Shown here in pieces: positions 1-7,557 of a stretch of 64,000 nucleotides of DNA (position 1 is the stretch's first letter; the number at the start of each line of letters is the position of its first letter). The DNA is from Deltaproteobacteria bacterium. GTDB taxonomy: Bacteria > Desulfobacterota > DSM-4660 > Desulfatiglandales > HGW-15. The DNA lies in the NCBI GenBank assembly GCA_019310485.1, contig JAFDEF010000008.1, positions 1-64,000 on the forward strand. Reading direction: 5' to 3'. The notes under the pieces were generated by a model that saw only the letters and a program-made list of their open reading frames with translations, made no database searches and had not been told where the DNA came from. The position numbers and the translations under genes were made by a program.

Positions 1-2
1 GA

Positions 3-230
3 AACCGCAAGAAAAAGCTGGCTCTCTGCAAGAAACTCCTCGGCGTTGATCACCTCCAGGAACATGAAAAAGAAAAGGAAACCTGGCAGGAACTCCTGGC
101 TCGCATCACCGGCCGGGATCCCAGAATCTGCCCCTGTTGCGGCGAAGGGAAAATGGTACTGAAAGAAGTTCTTCACCCCTCAACATCCCATTCCCGGCTG
201 TGCCGGCACGGCAGACAGGTGCCTCCATGA
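3..230 (+). pseudogene. C-terminal end of an IS91-family-type transposase (cut by window edge)
   Basis: The open frame enters from the left window edge and ends at a TGA at 228-230, giving 75 residues. It has the layout of the C-terminus of IS91/IS801-type HUH transposases: a basic helix (RKKKLALCKKLLGV), an acidic linker, then a terminal zinc-finger-like CPCCGEGKM. The body with the catalytic tyrosines is outside the window, so it is unknown whether the copy is complete. About 250 bp of non-coding sequence follow, then an inverted repeat where the neighbouring formyltransferase breaks off. Family assignment rests on the terminal motif only. Confidence 0.6.
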
Positions 231-478
231 CCATGCGTTTGCGGAACTGTGCAGCTACCAACTCCTCAGTGCCCTCGGCCCGAGGCAATGGACGTCTTCG
301 TCCCATGCACAGAACACGCAACCAACTTCTTCTCTTTGATAGGCCCGCCATCACGCACCGGCGCTTTCTTCTTGTCCAAAACGCTATTCAATTGTCAAAG
401 AACAGAATGTTTCTCTAAAATCACTATTAATAAACGGGATATTAAATCGCCATAGCTGTAAGCGGCTCAGTTCAACAC

Positions 479-521
479 GATTGTAACCGGAATTTCGCTC
501 TGCTCAGCTCCGTTTACAATC
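479..521. repeat. Inverted repeat at the broken end of the formyltransferase gene
   Basis: Perfect 8-bp arms GATTGTAA (479-486) and TTACAATC (514-521) enclose 27 bp. The last codons and stop of the formyltransferase remnant (504 onward on the minus strand) lie inside it. It sits about 250 bp downstream of the IS91-type transposase end, where the oriIS hairpin of such an element would be expected. It could be the element's 3' end or simply a terminator for the polysaccharide genes. Confidence 0.4.
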
Positions 522-1129
522 TTTAACGGTATATTGAGATATCGGAAACTTTGTTTGAGCAATTATATCTCCGTCATCGATTTTTTCCGTCATGAAATGC
601 GCAGTTATCCCGCCAAACCTTTCACCCTCTGATAGCGCCCAATAGTGAGGATGAGCACCTCGACATCTAGGAAGAACGGAAGGGTGAAAATTAATAACAC
701 CTCTCTCTGGTATTTCTAATAAGTTTTTAGATAAAATCTGTGGGTAGGCGGCACAAATGAACAAATCATATTTTTCCTTTTTAAGCTCCTGATACAACGC
801 TGCATCATTAACGTCAAAGACGGCTTCTAAGAAGATATTATGCTCATACAAATTCCTTTGAGATTTACACTGAAACTCCTGGAGATAATGCTTTCTAGTA
901 ATCTGGTAACTTTTGCCGGCAAGATTGTTTTAACAAAGGCTTTTATACCGAAACCAGAAGAATTTTTTTCCTTATAAAATTTTTCTCCTTGCAGTGTCTG
1001 GTGAAATATTTCCCATCTCTTTCGCGTTGGTATTATAACCTTGTTTATTTGGAATTTAGACTCCAGTAAGGGTAGCAGATGCGCTATCCCGAAACAAGAC
1101 TGATCACCGCAGAAAAAAACAACTTTCAT
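504..1129 (-). pseudogene. Sugar N-formyltransferase-like gene, frameshifted and 3'-truncated
   Basis: Two overlapping minus-strand frames (1129-827 and 851-504) together read as one formyltransferase-fold protein. The first gives the N-terminus (MKVVFFCGDQSCFGIAHLL). The second holds the catalytic region with FHPSVLPRCRGAHP and the Asp in EKIDDGDII, equivalent to the His and Asp of methionyl-tRNA and sugar formyltransferases. A frame change near 840-850 separates them, and the protein stops soon after the catalytic Asp, so about a third of a normal ~300-residue enzyme is missing. It overlaps the DegT aminotransferase by 4 bp (ATGA), which suggests it once formylated the amino sugar that enzyme makes. 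The frame change could be a sequencing error, but the missing 3' end cannot. Confidence 0.75.
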
Positions 1130-2310
1130 TTTAGGATCTCTTTCACAGCCTTAACCACATCCCACACGTCCCCATCTGTTAACTTCGGCGAGAGTGGCAG
1201 GCTAACTGTCAGCCTTCCAATACGCATGGCGTGCGGGTAATCTTCAGGCTTCCAGCCAAAGGTTTCCTTATAATATGTGTGTTCGGGTATACTCAAATAA
1301 TGCACGCCTACACCGATATTGTGCGCGGTCATGGCATTTAAAAACTCATCACGGCAGATGCCTGTTTTTTCTTCATCAATAAGTATTGTATAAAGATGAT
1401 AGGCATGCCGGGTGTCCGGCTCTACCGGCGCAGGCAACCCAACGGGCAAATCTGAAAAAGCATTATTATAGAGTTGCCATATCTCTCGTCGCCTTTGCCA
1501 GTTAGTTTCTACCCTTTTAAGCTGATGAATTCCGATAGCTGCCTGCAGGTCCATCATGTTGTATTTGAAGCCGCACTGGACTACATAATAATGCTTGTAT
1601 CCTTGGTCCTTGAAACGCTTCCATGCATCTTTGCTCATGCCGTGAAGCGCCAGCATCTTGATACGTGTGGCGTCTTCCTCGTTTTTCGCTGTCGCCAGGC
1701 CGCCTTCGCCTGTAACGACCTTTTTTGTAACATAAAAACTGAAGCATCCAAAATCACCAAAAGTCCCTGCTCCACGTCCTTTATATTCCGTCTCTATAGC
1801 ATGGGCGCAGTCCTCTATTATTTTAAGGCTATGGGATTTTGCAATAGAGCAAAGGGCACCCATATGGCAAGGGCGCCCGGCAAAGTGCACAGGCAGGATT
1901 GCTCTAGTCTTGGGGGTAATATGTTTTTCAACCTGTTTTGGGTCTATATTCATCGTGAGTGGATCAATATCGGCCAATACTGGCTTGGCTCCTGCATGTA
2001 CGATGGCATTGATTGTAGAACAAAAGGTGAGAGGTGTGGTGATTACTTCATCGCCTGACTCAAGATCGGCGGCAATCATACTCAGGTGTAGAGCTGCTGT
2101 GCAGGAGTTGCCGGCAACAGCATGCTGAACTCCTTTATAGGAGGCAAAGTCTCGCTCGAATTGAGCAGCCTTGGGACCGGTTCCGAGCCAGCCGCTTTTC
2201 ATGGTTGCGACTACTTCCTGGATTTCATCATCTTCAATGGCGGGGGCCCCAAAGACGAGAAAGTCATCCCTAGGGCGAACAGGTCTAATATCCTGGGAAT
2301 CTCTTTTCAC
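1126..2310 (-). CDS. DegT/DnrJ/EryC1/StrS family PLP-dependent sugar aminotransferase
   Basis: The product has 394 residues, the normal length for the family. These enzymes transaminate keto groups of nucleotide sugars for lipopolysaccharide or capsule. Visible landmarks are NSCTAALHLSM near residue 68 (phosphate-binding region), EDCAHAIE (Asp contacting the pyridine nitrogen) and SFYVTKKVVTGEGG, where the lysine after Thr should form the Schiff base. The C-terminal region (GVGVHYLSIPEHTYY) is typical. It overlaps the downstream formyltransferase remnant by 4 bp and lies below a flippase stub, so it looks like the last intact gene of a decaying polysaccharide operon. The exact sugar substrate cannot be read from the sequence. 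Confidence 0.9.
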   Translation of the reverse strand: MKRDSQDIRPVRPRDDFLVFGAPAIEDDEIQEVVATMKSGWLGTGPKAAQFERDFASYKGVQHAVAGNSCTAALHLSMIAADLESGDEVITTPLTFCSTINAIVHAGAKPVLADIDPLTMNIDPKQVEKHITPKTRAILPVHFAGRPCHMGALCSIAKSHSLKIIEDCAHAIETEYKGRGAGTFGDFGCFSFYVTKKVVTGEGGLATAKNEEDATRIKMLALHGMSKDAWKRFKDQGYKHYYVVQCGFKYNMMDLQAAIGIHQLKRVETNWQRRREIWQLYNNAFSDLPVGLPAPVEPDTRHAYHLYTILIDEEKTGICRDEFLNAMTAHNIGVGVHYLSIPEHTYYKETFGWKPEDYPHAMRIGRLTVSLPLSPKLTDGDVWDVVKAVKEILK

Positions 2311-2367
2311 GCAAGCACCTCTCTTTAACTTTTCTTTGCCGCTTTTACCCTGTCACAAGGTAACGGT

Positions 2368-2535
2368 TTAAATGCTTGAACAACACTCAAAGTTTGCCGG
2401 GCCCAGGTACCTGGCCACCCAGATTCCGACAAAGAAGGCGACCCCTATGCGAACAACTTTTTCTGCCACCAGCCACGAGGTATTGGCAAAATAGCGTCTG
2501 AAACCTTCAGAACGAATGTAGGCTATGTCCAGCAT
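2368..2535 (-). pseudogene. N-terminal stub of a Wzx-type polysaccharide flippase
   Basis: A 55-codon frame begins MLDIAYIRSEGFRRYFANTS and continues with AEKVVRIGVAFFVGIWVARYLGP. This resembles the first helix and signature of oligosaccharide flippases (MATE/MVF type, about 430 residues, often with VARYLGPxxFG). It then runs straight into an unrelated tail (ECCSSI) and a stop. The start codon lies 3 bp after the stop of the upstream wHTH gene, as in an intact operon. Everything after the first transmembrane segment has been deleted, so no flippase can be made. Confidence 0.65.
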
Positions 2536-2538
2536 AAT

Positions 2539-3096
2539 TTAGTCGCTTGTTTTGCCTTTTTTCTCCCAGATCAGGATTCGTGGTCTCTTTTCCAGTTCCC
2601 CCTGAAATTCCTCAAACTCTTCCGCGCTCATGACCAGGGGGCGAATCTTGCGTTTGATATATCGTTCAGTTTTTCTGCTCAAATCGTTAAGATGATACTG
2701 GTTGATATCCCCTACAAGTAGCAAGTCTATGATTCCGGTGTCCTTGCCTTCGGCGTAATCATCAATCAGGTAGGCACTTTGGAGATCGCCAAGCCTGCTG
2801 ACGATGCCATCAAGCACTTGATCAAGGCCCATGACCTTGCTCACCATGGACCTGAGTTCTGGAAACAGCGGGTGGTTCTGGTTGGCCATGTAAAAAACCT
2901 GCCGGCCATTTTTCTCGCAATTTAGGAGCCCGGTTTTTGTGAGCTGGTTGAGTTCCTGGCGGACAGCATTTGTAGAAACATTAAATTCCTTGGAAAGCTC
3001 TCTCAAGTATGACCTTGTCTTGGGGTTGAAAAAAAACCTAATGAGGAGCTTGATCCTGGTTTTAGAAGAAATTAGCCCTGAGAATAAGTTCTGCAA
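2539..3096 (-). CDS. Winged-helix regulator with a nucleotidyltransferase-like C-terminal domain
   Basis: The product has 185 residues and starts with TTG behind an AAGGGG Shine-Dalgarno. Residues about 10-75 form an ArsR-like winged helix (SYLRELSKEFNVSTNAVRQELNQL is the helix-turn-helix). Residues about 105-175 resemble a minimal nucleotidyltransferase fold (YLIDDYAEGKDTGIIDLLLVGDI), but the catalytic GS motif is replaced by IDDYAEG, so catalysis is doubtful. It heads the polysaccharide genes and probably regulates them or itself. Its promoter region contains a short inverted repeat at 3112-3128. Confidence 0.75.
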   Translation of the reverse strand: MQNLFSGLISSKTRIKLLIRFFFNPKTRSYLRELSKEFNVSTNAVRQELNQLTKTGLLNCEKNGRQVFYMANQNHPLFPELRSMVSKVMGLDQVLDGIVSRLGDLQSAYLIDDYAEGKDTGIIDLLLVGDINQYHLNDLSRKTERYIKRKIRPLVMSAEEFEEFQGELEKRPRILIWEKKGKTSD

Positions 3097-3111
3097 TGAA
3101 GGCCCCTTTTT

Positions 3112-3128
3112 GAGTAGTCATTATACTC
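3112..3128. promoter_or_regulatory. Short palindrome in the promoter of the wHTH regulator
   Basis: Read on the minus strand, GAGTA and TACTC flank 7 bp. Upstream on that strand is TTGACC, followed after 17 bp by TATGAG and then TATAAT, so the palindrome overlaps the likely -10 region about 20 bp before the TTG start. The position suits an autoregulatory operator. Confidence 0.35.
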
Positions 3129-3320
3129 ATAACATATTCATTTTCTGTGGTCAAGCTTTTTGCAAACGCAAAGTAAGAAATTTAAGAACAAGGGGAAGCG
3201 TTGAAAAACTTGTGTCAGCACAAAAGCAGTGAAAGTCTTCCCCAGACACTTGCAATTGAGTGTTCAGGGATGTTATATTATTTGCATAATCACCAATTTT
3301 GACATAAATGAATCTTAATC

Positions 3321-3349
3321 TTGACTAAACTCTTCAAAGAAGATATATT
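3321..3349 (+). promoter_or_regulatory. Sigma-70-type promoter for the FHA-MBL gene pair
   Basis: TTGACT (3321-3326) and TATATT (3344-3349) are separated by exactly 17 bp, about 95 bp before the FHA start. A second weaker pair, TTGCAA (3250-3255) and TATATT (3274-3279), lies upstream with 18-bp spacing. Confidence 0.5.
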
Positions 3350-3442
3350 TGGGAAAGCGAAAAAGAATTGATACTCATTAGGTTGAAATAACTATGCCAA
3401 GAGGTCTGAAATCATTCTTGAAACTTGCTGCCAGGGGTCCAA

Positions 3443-3901
3443 ATGACCGAAAATGAGAAGAGAAAAAAATCAAAGGGGAAAGAGATTTCCAGAGGAGAGG
3501 CAGGCGGAGAGGAGAATTTTGGAAATACGACCACGGTAGAGCTCTCTCGCGAAGTATTTGCTGGAAGTGTTCCTGCAGCGCAGCGAGCATACTTTGAGAT
3601 TGTTGGGCCCCATGGAAAAGGGAAGATTGTTGAGCTGGGAACAGAGGACATTATCCTGGGCCGGAGCCCTGAATGCCAAGTTCGACTTACTCCTAAGAAT
3701 GTATCAAGAAATCATGCACGGGTCTTTTTTCGCAACGAAGAGTATCATATTGAGGATCTTAACAGTACGAACGGCGTGTATGTCAATGGCATAAAGGTTG
3801 AGAAGTGCGTGCTGAGGGATAACGATCAGATTGAAATAGGTGGAGTGAAGATTCTTTTTAACGAGGAAAGAACGCTACAAAAAAATGAAACCTCCAAATG
3901 A
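3443..3901 (+). CDS. FHA-domain protein
   Basis: This is a small cytoplasmic phosphothreonine-binding protein of 152 residues. A charged N-terminal tail of about 50 residues precedes one forkhead-associated domain with the full signature: LGRSPECQV, VSRNHARV, DLNSTNGVYVNG. The ATG at 3443 is chosen because an AGGGG element lies 6-7 bp before it; a TTG 18 bp upstream is less likely. The gene overlaps the MBL hydrolase start by 17 bp, so the two are probably translationally coupled. The binding partner is not visible, and no Ser/Thr kinase gene is in the window. Confidence 0.9.
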   Translation: MTENEKRKKSKGKEISRGEAGGEENFGNTTTVELSREVFAGSVPAAQRAYFEIVGPHGKGKIVELGTEDIILGRSPECQVRLTPKNVSRNHARVFFRNEEYHIEDLNSTNGVYVNGIKVEKCVLRDNDQIEIGGVKILFNEERTLQKNETSK

Positions 3902-4784
3902 AACAAAAACCCTGATCACGTTTTGGGGCACCAGGGGATCAATATCCACACCAGGGCGGACAACAGAAAAGTACGGCGGCAATACTCCGTGCGTGACAGT
4001 GACCCATGCGGATACAAGTATCATTCTTGATGCGGGCACGGGCATAAGAAATCTGGGCATTGATCTGGTTGAAAACTCCGGATCCGGAAATTCCCCCCTC
4101 TCCCTTCATCTTTTCTTGAGCCACACTCACTGGGATCATATCCAGGGGTTGCCTTTCTTTCAGCCGGCCTACATCAGAGACACCCAGCTGACAATTTATG
4201 GTAGCCCCAGGAAAGAACGCTTTCTGGATTCTGTTCTTGAGGATCAGATGGATTACGAGTACTTCCCGATCGCAATGTCGGCTCTGACGGCGGAAATCAG
4301 TATCCACGAGATATCGGAAGAGATTATTCAGGTTGGACCAGTAGTTATTGACTGGCAGGAGCAGATCTATCACCCGGGCGGCTCCGTTCGCTACGGTCTG
4401 AACATAAACGGAAAGAGAATTGTTTACGCCACCGACGTGGAACTTGACAAAATATTCAAGGTAAATCCAAAAAACGAGGAAACGGAAGCGCTTTCAGAGG
4501 AGTACTTGAGTTTTATCAGCAATGCCGATCTATTGATCGCAGACGGGCAGTACACAGAAGAAGAATATACCATCAAGATTGGGTGGGGACATTCATCCAT
4601 TCCCGTGGTCATTGATACTGCCAAGCAGGCCGGGGTGAAAAGGCTTGCAATTTTCCACCATGATCCCCAGCACTCCGACTCTTTCCTGGATGACATGTGG
4701 ATGAAAAACAGATCAGGATCACACTCGAAGGGCCACCACATGGAGCTCTTCTGGGCAAGGGAAGGGATGACCCTGTCCATCTAA
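3885..4784 (+). CDS. MBL-fold metallohydrolase (cAMP phosphodiesterase class III-like)
   Basis: The product is a 299-residue metallo-beta-lactamase-fold hydrolase. The N-terminus TFWGTRGSISTPG followed by KYGGNTPCV is characteristic of the branch related to class III phosphodiesterases and RNase Z. The metal motif HTHWDHIQGLPFF is intact, an Asp at IADGQYTEEEY and a late His pair (FHHDPQH) complete the likely di-zinc site. The start lies inside the FHA gene. FHA-MBL pairing hints at control by phosphorylation or a nucleotide signal, but the substrate cannot be predicted. Confidence 0.88.
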   Translation: MKPPNETKTLITFWGTRGSISTPGRTTEKYGGNTPCVTVTHADTSIILDAGTGIRNLGIDLVENSGSGNSPLSLHLFLSHTHWDHIQGLPFFQPAYIRDTQLTIYGSPRKERFLDSVLEDQMDYEYFPIAMSALTAEISIHEISEEIIQVGPVVIDWQEQIYHPGGSVRYGLNINGKRIVYATDVELDKIFKVNPKNEETEALSEEYLSFISNADLLIADGQYTEEEYTIKIGWGHSSIPVVIDTAKQAGVKRLAIFHHDPQHSDSFLDDMWMKNRSGSHSKGHHMELFWAREGMTLSI

Positions 4785-4857
4785 TTGTGCAGCATTGCAC
4801 CGGACGCTTACCTTCTGTAGAGTATACACCCTTGTAAATGCGCTTTCTTTTGAGGCT

Positions 4858-5790
4858 ATGCTGCACGTTATCAACACCATTGTTCCTATTTTCGCAATTA
4901 TTTTCCTGGGCTGGGCTCTTCGCTCCAAAAAATACCTGCCTTCCTCTTTGACCGAACCTCTTAACCGGATAGTTTTTTATCTGGCCTTACCTGCGATGAT
5001 TTTTGAAAAAGTTGCTGGAGCCCGTTTTCAGGCACATTTTAACGTTCCCTTACTAATAGGGACCCTGATACCTCTTATAGCAGTATTTCTACTTGGTATC
5101 GGCGCTGCTCATGTTCTTGGAATTTCGCGGCATCACACAGGGACTTTTTTGCAGAGTTCTTTTCATGGAAACCTTGGCTACGTAGCTCTGGCAGTGGCTT
5201 TTTACTTCCTGGGTACCGAGGGATTTACGACGGCGAGCATACTGGCAGGGTTTCTCATGCTCCTCCAGAATTTTCTTTCTGTCTTTGCACTGGAAAAATT
5301 TGGTTCCGGGACGGAAGACGGTGGGAGCCCCTGGTTTTTCCTAAAGAAGATCCTTGGAAACCCTGTAATCCTTTCGGCCGTCCTGGGTATTCTTTTTTCA
5401 GTATTTGAGATTCCCATACCGCAGATCCTGGTCAGGAGCCTTAAAATTCTGAGCGACATGGCTCTTCCTTCAGCCCTGTTGATCATAGGAGCAAGGCTTT
5501 CCCTTGATCTCATTAAATCCCAGTACAGGCTGGTCATCGGGGCAGGGTTTTTGAAGCTCCTGGTGCTACCCGGTTTTGGTCTGTTGCTGTACCAATGGTT
5601 TGGAATACCACCAACACAGTTTATGCCGGGCTTGATTCTCCTTGCAGCACCAACAGCAACAGTTACTTACATCATGGCAGGTGAGATGGGAGGGTCTACC
5701 AGCCTGGCAAGCGCGGCCGTTTCCGCAAATACGCTTTTATCATCCCTCACCTTCATTTTCTGGCTTTCCTTGTTTACGCAAGTCCGGTAA
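4858..5790 (+). CDS. AEC-family (auxin efflux carrier-like) transporter
   Basis: The product is an integral membrane carrier of 310 residues with about ten hydrophobic segments in two repeats, starting MLHVINTIVPIFAIIFLGWALR. The central region ALPSALLIIGARLSL and the late APTATVTYIMAGEMGG match the conserved crossover regions of AEC permeases. Bacterial members usually export or exchange organic acids such as malate or malonate. The ATG at 4858 is preferred over an upstream ATG at 4795 because it begins directly with a membrane helix. It follows the MBL gene by 73 bp and may be co-transcribed. Substrate unknown. Confidence 0.85.
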   Translation: MLHVINTIVPIFAIIFLGWALRSKKYLPSSLTEPLNRIVFYLALPAMIFEKVAGARFQAHFNVPLLIGTLIPLIAVFLLGIGAAHVLGISRHHTGTFLQSSFHGNLGYVALAVAFYFLGTEGFTTASILAGFLMLLQNFLSVFALEKFGSGTEDGGSPWFFLKKILGNPVILSAVLGILFSVFEIPIPQILVRSLKILSDMALPSALLIIGARLSLDLIKSQYRLVIGAGFLKLLVLPGFGLLLYQWFGIPPTQFMPGLILLAAPTATVTYIMAGEMGGSTSLASAAVSANTLLSSLTFIFWLSLFTQVR

Positions 5791-5898
5791 GAAAGCAATA
5801 CCGCATTATTTCAGCTATTTTTCAGCACATGAAGATCATGTAGTTTCTTTTCTGAAATGACGTGCGCAACAATGGGCGCTGCATCAGGCACACACTGC

Positions 5899-7557
5899 TC
5901 AAGGGGTGTACAGTACCACGAGACAGCGGGTGGGTTCGTTTGAGATGCTCTTGAGCTTATGAGGGGTGTTGGCATTAAAGTGAATGGATTCCCCGGGCTC
6001 GAGGTGATGTGCCTTGGTCCCCAGCGTGAGCTTGAGGTCCCCTTCCATGACAAAGATGAACTCTTCTCCGTCATGCTTGTAGGCCACTGGCTTGTGGGCC
6101 TGCTTGGATTCTATGGTTATCATGAAGGCCATCAGGTGGTCGGTTTCAGCTCCGGGGCTCAGGGTCTGGTAAGAGTAATTCTGCGTGCGCTTTACAAAAG
6201 CTTGAGTTCGGAGATTCTTGATTCTCGTCTTTTGCTCTTCCCGCAAAAAAGTGCGGGGATCTATCTTAAGTGCGCGTGCCAGCTCAAGAAGAAAGCTAAC
6301 CGGCGGAGTGATCTCATCTTTCTCAACCTTCTCTATATACTCCGGTGTTTGCCCGGTTGCCCGGGCCAGAGCTTCCCTTGACCAGCCGTGTGTTTTACGC
6401 AATTTTCGTATCTTTGGTCCGATTTGGTTCCCGGACTTCTTTTCAGCCTGCGCGTAAAGCGCATCCGCAAGCTTTCTCATAGAAGCGGCTCTGAGCTTTT
6501 CGGTTAGCAGGGGAAGAAAACTCCTTGCATCAGCAACGATCCCGAGGTCGGCGAGCTGAAAGATGGGAGCGTTTCTGTCCGTATTAACAGCAATGATCCT
6601 TTTTGCATCCATGATCCCCGCGGTGTACTGAAGCGCTCCCGATGTACCAATCGAGAAGAGCAGTTCAGGTCTGAGCGTTTTTCCGGTCTGCCCTATTAGC
6701 CGCTCTTCCTCAACCCAGTGCTGGAGCACGGGCGGCCTGGTTGCACCCACTTCGCCGCCAACAGCAGCCGCCAGGTCACGTACAAGCTCGAAACCTTCAG
6801 CACTTCCGAGGCCTGCACCTCCTGCCACCACCACGTCCGCTTCCTCAAGCTTTCTTTTCTCCTGCGGCTCTTCTGATCGAGAAAGCAAGCGGATCTTTTC
6901 AGGCATCCCAACACTGTTGACCTTTGTTCGGACGATACTTCCCCGTTTGCCCCTCAGTTTCACTGGCTGAAATGCATGGGCCTGAAGCGTCGCAAAACCG
7001 GTGGTGGATAGATCACGAAATGTAATATCCGCCATCATTTGCCCACTCCATGCAGGGGATGTGGCAAGCAGTGTGCTCTCATGAAATCGAAGATCTGTAC
7101 ATTCCGAAATAAGTCCAGCATTGCAAAGTCTTGCCATCCTTGCCGCAAGTTCTCTCGTGAATTCAGATAACGCAAAGAGGACTATGTAGGGGTTTTGCTT
7201 TTTTACAGCATCCGTAAGAACTGCTGAAAAAACATCAGACCTTGGAATTGATAGATCCTCGTGCTCAAGAAACAGGACCTTGTCAGCCCCGTGAGAAATA
7301 CACGCCTCTGCCATTGCGCGTGCTTTTTTGTGGGCCTCTTTTGTGGGAGCATCGCTGGTGGCCGGCCCGGGCGGCGTACCAATAAAGATGGCAGTGACTT
7401 TACTAGAGAATGATTTGGCAAGTTCCCTTGCTTTACCGAGTACCTTAAGGCAGGGACTGAAAAGCCTTCCGTTCCTTGAATCAGCGTAAACCCATATTTC
7501 CCTTTGTGAACTTTTGTGGCTTGAGCTTTTGCTGGTTCTTTTCTTATGGGCGTTCAT
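5899..7557 (-). CDS. etfA: ETF alpha subunit fused to an XRE helix-turn-helix and a cupin domain
   Basis: A single 552-residue frame carries three modules. Residues about 20-360 are electron transfer flavoprotein alpha: the FAD-binding end has GAGLGSAEGF, GATRP, GQTGKTLRPEL (289-299), IGTSGALQY (303-311), NTDRNAPIFQLADLGIVAD. Residues about 378-437 are an XRE-type helix-turn-helix (IRKLRKTHGWSREALARATG). Residues about 468-552 are a cupin (HDGEEFIFVMEGDLKLTLG, then NTPHKL). Ordinary EtfA ends near residue 320-340. The last two modules are the standard layout of XRE-cupin transcription factors. Tyr311 occupies the place of the FAD-contacting His in the usual SGAIQH motif. The gene overlaps etfB by 4 bp. 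It should transfer electrons from the adjacent acyl-CoA dehydrogenase and may also bind DNA; the second role is inference. Confidence 0.92.
   Translation of the reverse strand: MNAHKKRTSKSSSHKSSQREIWVYADSRNGRLFSPCLKVLGKARELAKSFSSKVTAIFIGTPPGPATSDAPTKEAHKKARAMAEACISHGADKVLFLEHEDLSIPRSDVFSAVLTDAVKKQNPYIVLFALSEFTRELAARMARLCNAGLISECTDLRFHESTLLATSPAWSGQMMADITFRDLSTTGFATLQAHAFQPVKLRGKRGSIVRTKVNSVGMPEKIRLLSRSEEPQEKRKLEEADVVVAGGAGLGSAEGFELVRDLAAAVGGEVGATRPPVLQHWVEEERLIGQTGKTLRPELLFSIGTSGALQYTAGIMDAKRIIAVNTDRNAPIFQLADLGIVADARSFLPLLTEKLRAASMRKLADALYAQAEKKSGNQIGPKIRKLRKTHGWSREALARATGQTPEYIEKVEKDEITPPVSFLLELARALKIDPRTFLREEQKTRIKNLRTQAFVKRTQNYSYQTLSPGAETDHLMAFMITIESKQAHKPVAYKHDGEEFIFVMEGDLKLTLGTKAHHLEPGESIHFNANTPHKLKSISNEPTRCLVVLYTP

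Noticed and set aside
231..478. Short frames downstream of the transposase end
   Set aside because: No family motif or ribosome-binding site; likely non-coding terminal part of the insertion element.
1474..2058. A 194-codon plus-strand frame
   Set aside because: It is the antisense shadow of the DegT aminotransferase, which has all family motifs.
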